Assembly: GCA_022708585.1 (NCBI GenBank)
Contig: JAKIYJ010000108.1
Span: 1-5,530, forward strand
Length of the DNA stretch: 5,530 nucleotides
Reading direction: 5' to 3'
DNA from: Bacteroidota bacterium
GTDB lineage: Bacteria > Bacteroidota > Bacteroidia > Bacteroidales > JAKIYJ01
Shown here piece by piece: positions 1 to 5,530 of the stretch (positions are counted from its first letter, which is position 1; each line of letters opens with the position of its first letter). The notes under the pieces are model-generated. The model saw nothing but the letters and a program-made list of their open reading frames with translations, was not told the DNA's origin and made no database searches. The position numbers were made by a program, and so were the translations under genes.

Positions 1-194
1 AGGTAAACCCTTCTTGCCCAACCCTGCTTGCTTGTTTTATAACAAATCATTTCCAAGGCGGATTTAAAAACACTTTATGGCATTTGTGTTATAATTGTAA
101 AAAATTATTATACTCAAAATTTGTTATATATAATAATGTATTATGCATAATTACAACAATTTTATAGAATAGAGCAAATAAATTTATTATAACG
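1..194. other. leader region upstream of rlmD, no supported gene
   Basis: No gene can be supported here. The first 60 bases hold 26 G or C (43%), clearly more than the A/T-rich stretch that follows, so they may be the edge of a neighbouring gene or repeat. Two short open readings touch the left edge. One is on the plus strand and ends with TAA at 65-67; the other is on the minus strand and starts from an ATG near base 50. Neither is long enough to identify. Bases 140-151 form a perfect 12-bp palindrome (ATTATGCATAAT). A promoter-like arrangement, TTG at 95-97 and AAAATTTG at 116-123 with 18 bases between, is one mismatch from the Bacteroidota -7 consensus TAnnTTTG. It could drive rlmD, but such matches are common by chance at this base composition. 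Confidence 0.4.
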
Positions 195-1577
195 ATGGAA
201 ATTATTGAAAATGTTGAAGTAATAGATGTAGGAACTGATGGAATAGCAATAGCAAAACACAATGGAATGGTTGTTTTTTTGAAATATGCTGTTACTGGTG
301 ACATTGTAGACGTAAAAATTTTAAAAAAGAAAAAAAATTATGTAGAAGGGAAAATTGAAAAAATACATAAGGCAGGAGAAACAAGAACATTGCCATTTTG
401 CAGTCATTACGGTATTTGTGGAGGATGCAAATGGCAACATATAACTTATGAAGGACAATTATTTTATAAACAAAAACAAATTAATGATGCTTTTAACAGA
501 GTTGCAAGACTTTCGCCAAAAGTAGTTTTACCAATTATACCATCACCTGCAACAATAGAATATAGAAATAAAATGGAATATGCTTTTACAAATAGTTCCT
601 GGCTCAATGATTTTAATGAAAATAAATATACTGACAAAAAGCCCGGACTCGGATTCCATATTGCAGGTATGTTCAAACAAATTATAAATATACAAAAATG
701 TTACCTGCAAAATGACTTTGCAAATAAACTTAGAAATACTATTAGAGATATAGCTGTTAAAGAAAAAATGAGTTTCTACAATATTAAAGAACATACAGGA
801 TTTTTAAGAAATATTATTATCAGAAATACTACCATTAATGAATGGATGCTGATTGTCGTATTTGGCTATGAAAACATCAAATTAAGAGAATCATTGCTGG
901 AAAAGATTAAAGCCGAATTTCCTGAACTTAACTCTTTAATGTATGTTATAAACACAAAAAAAAATGATACTATTAGCGACCTGCCAGTTTATTTATATTC
1001 GGGTTACAGTTATATAACCGAAAAAATGCATAATCTTAAATTAAAAACAGGACCTGTCTCTTTTTATCAAACCAATTCATTGCAGGCAGAAAATCTTTAT
1101 TCGGTAATAAAAGAATTCGCTTCTCTGTCGGGCAAGGAAACAGTTTATGATTTATATACCGGCACAGGAAGTATTGCAAATTTTATTTCACCAAATGCAT
1201 ATAAGATTATAGGTATTGATAATATTGAGTCTGCAATTGCTGATGCATCAGAAAACAGTAAAAACAATAATATTAATAATACCATATTCTATTCGGGGGA
1301 TCTGGCAAAAATATTTACCAGTGACTTCATAAATATTAATGGCATCCCTGATGTTATTATCACAGATCCACCACGTTCAGGCATGCATCCAAAAGTTGTT
1401 GAAGAAATTCTTAAAATAATGCCACAAAAAATTGTTTATGTAAGTTGCAATCCTGCTACTCAAGCAAGAGATATTGCAATGCTTGCAAAAAATTATGAAA
1501 TCATCAAAATGCAGGCAGTAGATATGTTTCCTCATACATCACATATAGAAAATGTCGTTTTACTTATCAGAAACTAA
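195..1577 (+). CDS. rlmD: 23S rRNA (uracil-C5)-methyltransferase RlmD/RumA family, iron-sulfur type
   Basis: This 460-residue cytoplasmic enzyme should transfer a methyl group from S-adenosylmethionine to C5 of a uracil in 23S rRNA (U1939 in the E. coli RlmD model). Residues about 1-60 form a TRAM-like RNA-binding domain. A CX5CX2C cluster (Cys69, Cys75, Cys78) plus Cys169 are the expected [4Fe-4S] ligands; this cluster separates RlmD/RlmC types from the tRNA enzyme TrmA. The C-terminal Rossmann methyltransferase domain shows FYQTN (290-294), the SAM-binding YDLYTGTGS (318-326), DPPRSGMHP (391-399), the catalytic Cys418 in YVSCNP, and Glu452 in HIENV as the probable general base. Length and motif order match complete family members. 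The ATG at 195 is the first in frame after a TAG at 165-167; no Shine-Dalgarno motif precedes it, as is usual in Bacteroidota. Its last 18 bases overlap convergent aroK. Family assignment is firm; the exact target uridine is inferred, since paralogs in this family differ in site. Confidence 0.93.
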   Translation: MEIIENVEVIDVGTDGIAIAKHNGMVVFLKYAVTGDIVDVKILKKKKNYVEGKIEKIHKAGETRTLPFCSHYGICGGCKWQHITYEGQLFYKQKQINDAFNRVARLSPKVVLPIIPSPATIEYRNKMEYAFTNSSWLNDFNENKYTDKKPGLGFHIAGMFKQIINIQKCYLQNDFANKLRNTIRDIAVKEKMSFYNIKEHTGFLRNIIIRNTTINEWMLIVVFGYENIKLRESLLEKIKAEFPELNSLMYVINTKKNDTISDLPVYLYSGYSYITEKMHNLKLKTGPVSFYQTNSLQAENLYSVIKEFASLSGKETVYDLYTGTGSIANFISPNAYKIIGIDNIESAIADASENSKNNNINNTIFYSGDLAKIFTSDFININGIPDVIITDPPRSGMHPKVVEEILKIMPQKIVYVSCNPATQARDIAMLAKNYEIIKMQAVDMFPHTSHIENVVLLIRN

Positions 1578-2066
1578 TTCAGCAAGTTCCTTCAAATCAA
1601 TATTTTCATTCTTTATAATGATATCAGCCTTATTATAATAGAATTCTCTTTCAGCAAGTTGTTTTTTAATAAAAAAAAGTAAATCATCATCTGTTAAACC
1701 ATTAATAACGGGCCTTACAACAGTAGACTTTTCAATTCTTTCAGCAAGTATTTTGGGTTCCACTTTAAGATATATAACTTTACCAGCCGACTTTATTAAC
1801 TTCATATTATCGTTAAAACAAGGGGTTCCACCTCCACAAACAATTAACTGGTCTTTGTTTTTATTATTTATTATTTCTTTCAGTATTTCTGTTTCAATTT
1901 TACGAAAATATTTTTCTCCATATTTTTTAAAAATATCATTAATACTAATATCTAATTTATGTTCTATAATATCGTCAATATCCTTAAATTCCAACCCTGT
2001 CATTGCTGATAACTTCTTTCCAATTGTTGTTTTACCAGCACACATATATCCAATAAGAAAAATCAT
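1560..2066 (-). CDS. aroK: shikimate kinase
   Basis: Shikimate kinase is a cytoplasmic P-loop kinase that uses ATP to phosphorylate shikimate to shikimate 3-phosphate in the chorismate pathway. The 168-residue length is normal. Visible motifs, with their counterparts in the well-studied M. tuberculosis enzyme, are: Walker A GYMCAGKTT (6-14); Asp29 and Asp31 of the DxD shikimate site; Phe54-Arg55-x-x-Glu58, of which Arg55 contacts shikimate; the Gly78-Gly79-Gly80 Walker B-like loop; lid Arg118 in VRPV; and Arg140 in AEREFYY. All key residues are present. The one oddity is Cys9, where the P-loop usually has glycine (GxMGAGK). The ATG at 2064-2066 gives a start right before the first beta strand (MIFLIGYM), so an earlier start is unlikely. 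It is preceded on its own strand by an A6T7 tract with no Shine-Dalgarno motif. The gene lies 202 bases downstream of the co-oriented TPR gene, most of that gap being the foldback element, and overlaps rlmD tail to tail. Confidence 0.96.
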   Translation of the reverse strand: MIFLIGYMCAGKTTIGKKLSAMTGLEFKDIDDIIEHKLDISINDIFKKYGEKYFRKIETEILKEIINNKNKDQLIVCGGGTPCFNDNMKLIKSAGKVIYLKVEPKILAERIEKSTVVRPVINGLTDDDLLFFIKKQLAEREFYYNKADIIIKNENIDLKELAELVSDK

Positions 2067-2126
2067 TAAAAAAATTTTTTAAGATTTATCACAATTTAAT
2101 TGATTAATGGGTATTTATCACTAATT

Positions 2127-2145
2127 AGTGTCTGTCCATAAAGTC
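2127..2145 (+). repeat. left terminal inverted repeat of the foldback element
   Basis: The sequence is AGTGTCTGTCCATAAAGTC. It matches the reverse complement of 2252-2270 with mismatches at its 3rd, 6th and 16th bases. The shared core is TGTCCATAA. AATT directly precedes it. Confidence 0.65.
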
Positions 2146-2184
2146 AAGAGTTTGTTTCAGAATGTTCGAGTTCGAGGTTTCGAT

Positions 2185-2232
2185 AGCCTGAAAATCGGGA
2201 GTGTACTAAAGTACATAACTGATTTGAAGGCT
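2185..2232. other. central long hairpin inside the foldback element
   Basis: The centre is the 14-bp perfect palindrome TGTACTAAAGTACA (2202-2215). Moving outward, the arms pair again in register: AAATC at 2192-2196 with GATTT at 2221-2225, and AGCCT at 2185-2189 with AGGCT at 2228-2232, separated by small symmetric internal loops. Two smaller hairpins flank it: TCGA at 2172-2175 with TCGA at 2180-2183, and CGAT at 2241-2244 with ATCG at 2248-2251. If the message from the TPR gene runs on to aroK, this RNA would fold between them and could stall or stabilise it. There is no U-run after the stem on the minus strand, so it is not a standard intrinsic terminator. Confidence 0.55.
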
Positions 2233-2251
2233 GAGAATAACGATGAAATCG

Positions 2252-2270
2252 GACATTATGGACAAACTCT
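2252..2270 (-). repeat. right terminal inverted repeat of the foldback element
   Basis: Read on the minus strand it is AGAGTTTGTCCATAATGTC, the partner of the left end at 2127-2145. AATT directly follows it on the plus strand. Its outermost bases (2269-2270) form part of the TAG stop codon of the upstream TPR gene. Confidence 0.65.
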
Positions 2271-3735
2271 AATTCAGGTCGAGTTCCATTCCATTAGTCG
2301 AGATTACAATTCCCATAGCTTTATCTTTATATTGATTGGCAAGTTCTTTTTGCCCCAATTTTTCATATACCGAAGCAAGATCATTATTTATCAATGCTCT
2401 GCGACGTGCTGCAATTTCAGAAGTATCATCCGACAAGTATTGCAAAGCCTTATTAAATATTTTAACAGATTGTTTTGATTTTCCAGATAAATGCAAAGCC
2501 ATAGCCTGATTACGTAATAAAAGAGAATATATACGTTTATAACTCTGTATATTATCATCCATTATTTTTTTGTATTTTTTAACTGCATTGGCAAATTCTT
2601 TTGCAGCAGTTTTATATTGCTCCAATTCAATATATTGCCAGCAGGAATTATTCAAAGAAAGCATTTGTCCATAATAATTATTAGCCTTAACATAATAATC
2701 ATAAGATTTTTGATATTCAGTAATAGCTTCTTTAAAACTGTTCTGTTTAAATTTAAAATTTCCAGAAATACAATATGCTTTAGCAATATAATTATTTTCA
2801 TTAAGAGATTGAGCTACAAGCAATAAAATATTTAAATATCCAGAGGCATCATAAAAATCAAAACTGCTATAATTTTCGACTGATTTATTAATCCATTTAT
2901 CCATTATTGAACGATAATTTTCAATAGATGTTAATGACAAAGCAGAATCAATATCACTTCGTACTTTATAATACAGCATCATATTATAAAGAGTCTCGGT
3001 CGCTAATGGAGTGTTATTCAATAGCCATTGTGAATAAATTTCATTTATATTATTTGTCTGTCCAGAATATTTGATGTAATTTTCAAGCAAGTATTCAAAA
3101 AAATGCATCAAATCTTTTGAAGTAGTTGATTTTATTGCCACTTCAACACTTTTATTCTTAAACCTTCCTTCATTAATAACAATATCCTTTGTTTCATATA
3201 AAATATTATTATTTAACTCTTTAATGCAAAGTTGAAATAAAGAATCTTCCTTTGCCTTGTTATCTTTATAAAAAAGTTCTTCAAAAGAATAAAAAGGTTT
3301 TCCATTATTATCGCTCAAATAAATATTCAACAACATTAATTTGCAAAATATGCTTTTATAAATATCTTCTGGGCGAAGAACCTTTATTTCAATCAGGTCA
3401 CCGGTATTTATTCTCATTTTGAAATCTTTTGGATACTTCATACCAATAGCACAAATTATCTGATTATCATAAATATTTTTTATACGAACTCTCCCAAGTT
3501 CAATATTTCTCTCTTTATTTTTCTCATCATACTTGCCATACACTTTTGTTTTAGATGTACGTACTATTTCGGGTAAATTATTAAAACTAACAAGGACTTC
3601 ACAAGAATCCCCATAAATAACTTTGACAACCGAAATTGGCAAAAGCAAAGTATTTACCTCTTTTTGAATTTGTGAAAAAACCATACTGAACAAACACACC
3701 ATAAATACAGTTAAACAAATAAATTTCTTGTACAT
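2269..3735 (-). CDS. exported TPR-repeat protein of unknown function
   Basis: The 488-residue product starts with a signal peptide: Lys3-Lys4, a hydrophobic stretch (about 5-20), and likely cleavage after Ser21 (VFS|Q). There is no good lipobox, so it is probably periplasmic or secreted. Residues about 30-120 look like a compact beta-rich domain (repeated short beta strands, LGRVRI at 80-85, NTGDLIEIKV at 110-119) that I cannot assign. Residues 125-310 are mostly helical with no clear motif. At least four TPR-like helix pairs follow, near 317-350, 357-390, 402-434 and 445-476, with typical Ala/Gly spacing and Tyr/Phe positions. TPR arrays bind protein partners, so a scaffold or envelope-assembly role is plausible but unproven. 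The ATG at 3733-3735 is chosen because it directly precedes the signal peptide. The stop is a TAG at the edge of the foldback element. The gene is co-oriented with aroK and divergent from the SBBP gene. Confidence 0.85.
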   Translation of the reverse strand: MYKKFICLTVFMVCLFSMVFSQIQKEVNTLLLPISVVKVIYGDSCEVLVSFNNLPEIVRTSKTKVYGKYDEKNKERNIELGRVRIKNIYDNQIICAIGMKYPKDFKMRINTGDLIEIKVLRPEDIYKSIFCKLMLLNIYLSDNNGKPFYSFEELFYKDNKAKEDSLFQLCIKELNNNILYETKDIVINEGRFKNKSVEVAIKSTTSKDLMHFFEYLLENYIKYSGQTNNINEIYSQWLLNNTPLATETLYNMMLYYKVRSDIDSALSLTSIENYRSIMDKWINKSVENYSSFDFYDASGYLNILLLVAQSLNENNYIAKAYCISGNFKFKQNSFKEAITEYQKSYDYYVKANNYYGQMLSLNNSCWQYIELEQYKTAAKEFANAVKKYKKIMDDNIQSYKRIYSLLLRNQAMALHLSGKSKQSVKIFNKALQYLSDDTSEIAARRRALINNDLASVYEKLGQKELANQYKDKAMGIVISTNGMELDLN

Positions 3736-3952
3736 AGTTATACTTTTTTATTCATTATTATTTTTTAGTTTTCTGGTATATCAATAATATAATTGAATCC
3801 ATTCTGAAAAATTTATAAATCAAATTATAATTTAATTTATCTATATTTTTAATTAATTTTATCAAAAAAAATAATTCAAAATAAAAATGAGTTTTCGGAG
3901 TGGATTAAAACATAAAATTATTACAAAAAATATTTCATCTGTTTTCAGGACA

Positions 3953-3960
3953 CAAATGTA
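3953..3960 (-). promoter_or_regulatory. possible -7 box for the TPR gene
   Basis: On the minus strand this reads TACATTTG, an exact match to the Bacteroidota -7 consensus TAnnTTTG. No TTTG -33 box is visible at the usual distance upstream. It would give a leader of about 210 bases. About one such match is expected by chance across both strands of a spacer with this composition, so the call is weak. Confidence 0.2.
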
Positions 3961-4062
3961 CAAATTAATTGTTAAAATGATAGATTTTTCGATAAGCAAC
4001 TAAACAAATCAGTATTATGTCATTTAAAATTTACATTATAAATAACCAAAATATTAACGAAT

Positions 4063-4082
4063 ATAAAAGCAATTGCTTTTAT
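4063..4082. promoter_or_regulatory. perfect 20-bp palindrome, candidate operator
   Basis: ATAAAAGCAATTGCTTTTAT is its own reverse complement over all 20 bases, with a G/C-containing core (GCAATTGC) in an otherwise nearly pure A/T spacer. It ends three bases before the promoter-like TAATTTTG at 4086-4093 and lies about 130 bases upstream of the SBBP gene start. That position suits a binding site for a dimeric regulator. As RNA it could also form a short stem followed by U-rich sequence, but on the plus strand no gene ends nearby for it to terminate. On the minus strand it lies upstream of the TPR gene. The function is inferred. Confidence 0.35.
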
Positions 4083-4085
4083 TAT

Positions 4086-4093
4086 TAATTTTG
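4086..4093 (+). promoter_or_regulatory. possible -7 box for the SBBP gene
   Basis: TAATTTTG matches the Bacteroidota -7 consensus TAnnTTTG exactly and would give a leader of a little over 110 bases. No -33 TTTG is seen at the expected spacing; that space is filled by the 20-bp palindrome. Several one-mismatch boxes also lie closer to the start codon (for example AAAATTTG at 4198-4205, with TTTG at 4177-4180), so the true promoter is undecided. Confidence 0.2.
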
Positions 4094-4211
4094 TTTAATA
4101 TTGAAAATATACTCTCTCTTAAAAGTAACAATACTTGTTTATTTAATAAAAAAAATCTTTTAAAATTTTGTTTTATTTTGATTTTTGCATTATTATAAAA
4201 ATTTGATATTT

Positions 4212-5530
4212 ATGCGTAATTGTACTTATACAGGCTTGATTCAAAGAATTACGTACAATTTATGTGTTTACATAACAATATTTTTAGTATTGTTAACTTT
4301 GGATGTATCAGCACACAAGGAAGACAGTCTTAAATCAGGGAATTTGGTTTTTATTGAAAACAAGGGACAGTGGGAGAAAGAAGTATTATATAAGGTAGAA
4401 CTTGATGGCGGAGCAATTTTTCTTGAAAAAAACAGATTCACGCTTACTTTTGGCGATATTAATGCAATAAAAGAAATTGCCAATTTCAAATATCAATCGC
4501 AAGAAAAGAAAAAAAACCATTCATTACCTGATGGAAAGGTCAATTTTCATGCTTACAGAATGAATTTCAAAGGATGCAATAACAATGTTCATATAACTTC
4601 TCTTTATCCTCTGGCTGAATATAATAATTACTTTATTGGAAACGACCAATCAAAATGGGCTTCAAGAGTCAATAAATACAAAAAAATAAAATATGAAAAT
4701 ATTTATGATGGAATTGACATGGAAGTTTATGAAAAAAATTTACTGTTTAAATACGACTTTTTAGTTTCACCACAAGCAAATGCCAATGATATTGTTATTG
4801 AATACGAGGATGTTAACAAATTAAAACTGGAGAATGACAATTTGATAATAAATACTTCGGTTAACCGTATTGTTGAAGTAGCTCCTTCTGCCTGGCAAGT
4901 AACATCTGATGGTAAAAAACAAGAAGTAAAATGCAAATTCAAAATTAGCAACAACAAAATAAGTTTTATATTTCCAGAAGGATACGATAAAAATTTAACA
5001 TTAATTATAGACCCTGTATTGATTTTTGCTTCCTATTCAGGTTCAACAGCTGATAATTGGGGATATACTGCTACTTATGATAATTATGGTTTTTTATATG
5101 CTGGAGGTAATGTTTTTGGCATAGGCTATCCTGTTACGCCTGGTGCATATCAAATCTCTTATGCTGGCGCAAGCTGCGATATTGCAATTTCAAAATATGA
5201 TACTACTGGCACATTTCTGGTTTACTCGACTTACCTCGGCGGTAGCGGTACAGAAGTCCCTAACAGTTTAATAGTAAGCAGTACTAATGAATTATATATT
5301 TTAGGTACTACTGGCTCTTCTAATTACCCTACAACAGCAGGATCTTTTGACCAAACTTTTAATGGAGGAACTAATTTTACCCTGACTTATGTATTACAAT
5401 ATACACAAGGCAGCGATATTGTAATTTCAAGATTAAGCAATGATGGAACAAGTCTTTTATCATCAACTTATGTTGGTGGAAGTGGAAATGACGGATTAAA
5501 TACTCCCTGGCCATTAAAACATAACTACGC
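4212..5530 (+). CDS. exported SBBP beta-propeller repeat protein, N-terminal part (runs off the right edge)
   Basis: The 439 codons in the window stay open to the edge, so the C-terminus is missing. Residues 1-34 are a signal peptide: Arg12 in the n-region, a hydrophobic core (about 17-30), and VSA|H as cleavage site. Residues about 44-270 are a beta-rich domain starting NLVFIENKGQW (44-54), with YNNYFIGN (137-144) and ending LIIDPVLIF; I recall this in Bacteroidota SBBP proteins as DUF7948. SBBP-type propeller repeats then begin (about 274 onward), with repeated signatures SYSGS (274-278), STYLGGSG (339-346) and STYVGGSG (418-425), each preceded by a (D)I(A/V)ISK/R-type strand and a D/N-G turn. 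Family members are large, surface or secreted, and often end in a type IX secretion sorting domain or PKD-like repeats; that part cannot be seen here. The ATG at 4212 is the only ATG in frame after a TGA at 4179-4181, and it directly precedes the signal peptide. The substrate or role is unknown, with adhesion or the cell surface most likely. Confidence 0.88.
   Translation, partial: MRNCTYTGLIQRITYNLCVYITIFLVLLTLDVSAHKEDSLKSGNLVFIENKGQWEKEVLYKVELDGGAIFLEKNRFTLTFGDINAIKEIANFKYQSQEKKKNHSLPDGKVNFHAYRMNFKGCNNNVHITSLYPLAEYNNYFIGNDQSKWASRVNKYKKIKYENIYDGIDMEVYEKNLLFKYDFLVSPQANANDIVIEYEDVNKLKLENDNLIINTSVNRIVEVAPSAWQVTSDGKKQEVKCKFKISNNKISFIFPEGYDKNLTLIIDPVLIFASYSGSTADNWGYTATYDNYGFLYAGGNVFGIGYPVTPGAYQISYAGASCDIAISKYDTTGTFLVYSTYLGGSGTEVPNSLIVSSTNELYILGTTGSSNYPTTAGSFDQTFNGGTNFTLTYVLQYTQGSDIVISRLSNDGTSLLSSTYVGGSGNDGLNTPWPLKHNY

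Larger units (their letters stand above)
2127..2270. mobile_element. MITE-like foldback element with terminal inverted repeats
   Basis: This 144-bp segment starts AGTGTCTGTCCATAAAGTC and ends with the reverse complement of AGAGTTTGTCCATAATGTC; the two ends agree at 16 of 19 positions. AATT lies immediately outside each end (2123-2126 and 2271-2274) and reads as a 4-bp target duplication. The direct repeat can be stretched to CTAATT (2121-2126 and 2269-2274) if the ends are set slightly differently. Because AATT is its own complement, it could also be read as a longer inverted repeat. The inside is about 38% G+C over 2161-2220, against 11 of 60 G or C in the flank at 2071-2130, which fits foreign origin. 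No transposase is encoded. Most of the interior folds back on itself. The family resembles non-autonomous derivatives of DDE-transposase insertion sequences, but I cannot name the parent. A degenerate repeat of another kind is the main alternative. Confidence 0.62.
3736..4211. other. A/T-rich divergent intergenic region
   Basis: This 476-base spacer separates the starts of two divergent genes for exported proteins, so both promoters should lie here. It is extremely A/T-rich: two counted 60-base samples, 3781-3840 and 4021-4080, hold 7 and 10 G or C. No protein gene can be supported; the best small open reading frame is 38 codons (3887-4003, +). The one striking structure is the 20-bp palindrome at 4063-4082. 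Promoter-like boxes are noted separately. Nothing resembling a riboswitch, tRNA or insertion sequence end was recognised. Confidence 0.7.

Noticed and set aside
140..151. ATTATGCATAAT palindrome upstream of rlmD as an operator
   Set aside because: It is only 12 bp and mostly A/T, so similar palindromes are frequent in this sequence. No second copy or promoter box ties it to regulation.
89..304. 71-codon minus-strand frame across the start of rlmD
   Set aside because: It overlaps the well-supported N-terminus of rlmD on the opposite strand and shows no motif.
956..964. Run of nine A bases in rlmD (also A6GA8 at 323-337), possible slippage or phase-variation site
   Set aside because: Runs of this length are expected in Lys/Asn-rich genes at this base composition, and rlmD is a housekeeping gene with an intact frame.
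1753..2082. 109-codon plus-strand open frame opposite aroK, hydrophobic in translation
   Set aside because: It is fully antisense to a firmly identified shikimate kinase. Its hydrophobic look comes from reading A/T-rich coding sequence backwards.
2128..2478. Plus-strand open frame covering the foldback element and the 3' end of the TPR gene
   Set aside because: It needs a GTG start inside the inverted repeat and runs antisense through the TPR coding region. No recognisable protein features are present, so it is not taken as a transposase remnant.
2664..2675. TTTGTCCATAAT inside the TPR gene, identical to 12 bases of the right inverted repeat; also TGTCTGTCCA at 3055-3064, identical to part of the left one
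   Set aside because: Both lie in intact TPR coding sequence, where they encode Tyr-Gly-Gln and Ser-Gly-Gln contexts. No paired ends or duplications surround them, so chance similarity is the simplest reading.
3822..3833. AAATTATAATTT palindrome in the divergent spacer
   Set aside because: It consists only of A and T in a region with about 12% G+C, so it carries little information.

Overview
The window looks like a low-GC member of the Bacteroidota. Three things point there: the A/T-rich codon use, start codons that lack Shine-Dalgarno motifs, and a secreted protein that joins an N-terminal domain typical of this phylum to SBBP beta-propeller repeats. It holds four protein genes, the last one cut by the right edge, plus one short element that looks like a miniature transposon. 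No tRNA, rRNA, CRISPR array, full insertion sequence or defence system could be seen.

Layout. Bases 1-194 are a non-coding leader whose first 60 bases are richer in G+C than the rest. Bases 195-1577 (+) encode an iron-sulfur 23S rRNA m5U methyltransferase (rlmD). Its last 18 bases overlap the tail of a convergent shikimate kinase gene (aroK, 1560-2066, -). Upstream of aroK, in the gap before the next minus-strand gene, lies a 144-bp foldback element (2127-2270) with imperfect 19-bp terminal inverted repeats and flanking AATT copies. The minus-strand gene at 2269-3735 encodes an exported TPR-repeat protein of unknown function, and its stop codon sits on the element's border. A very A/T-rich divergent intergenic region (3736-4211) follows. 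It holds a perfect 20-bp palindrome and weak promoter-like boxes. From 4212 to the right edge (+) runs the N-terminal part of a large exported protein with an 'ENKGQW' domain and SBBP repeats.

How the genes relate. rlmD (ribosome maturation) and aroK (aromatic amino acid and chorismate synthesis) are ordinary housekeeping genes that meet tail to tail with no room for a terminator between them. The TPR gene and aroK point the same way, so the foldback element would be transcribed if the two share a message. The two exported proteins are divergently placed around the palindrome-bearing spacer. Any shared function or regulation between them is inference.

I see no convincing new multi-gene system. 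The observations most worth following are the foldback element, its insertion exactly at a stop codon without changing the protein, and the 20-bp palindrome next to a promoter-like box.
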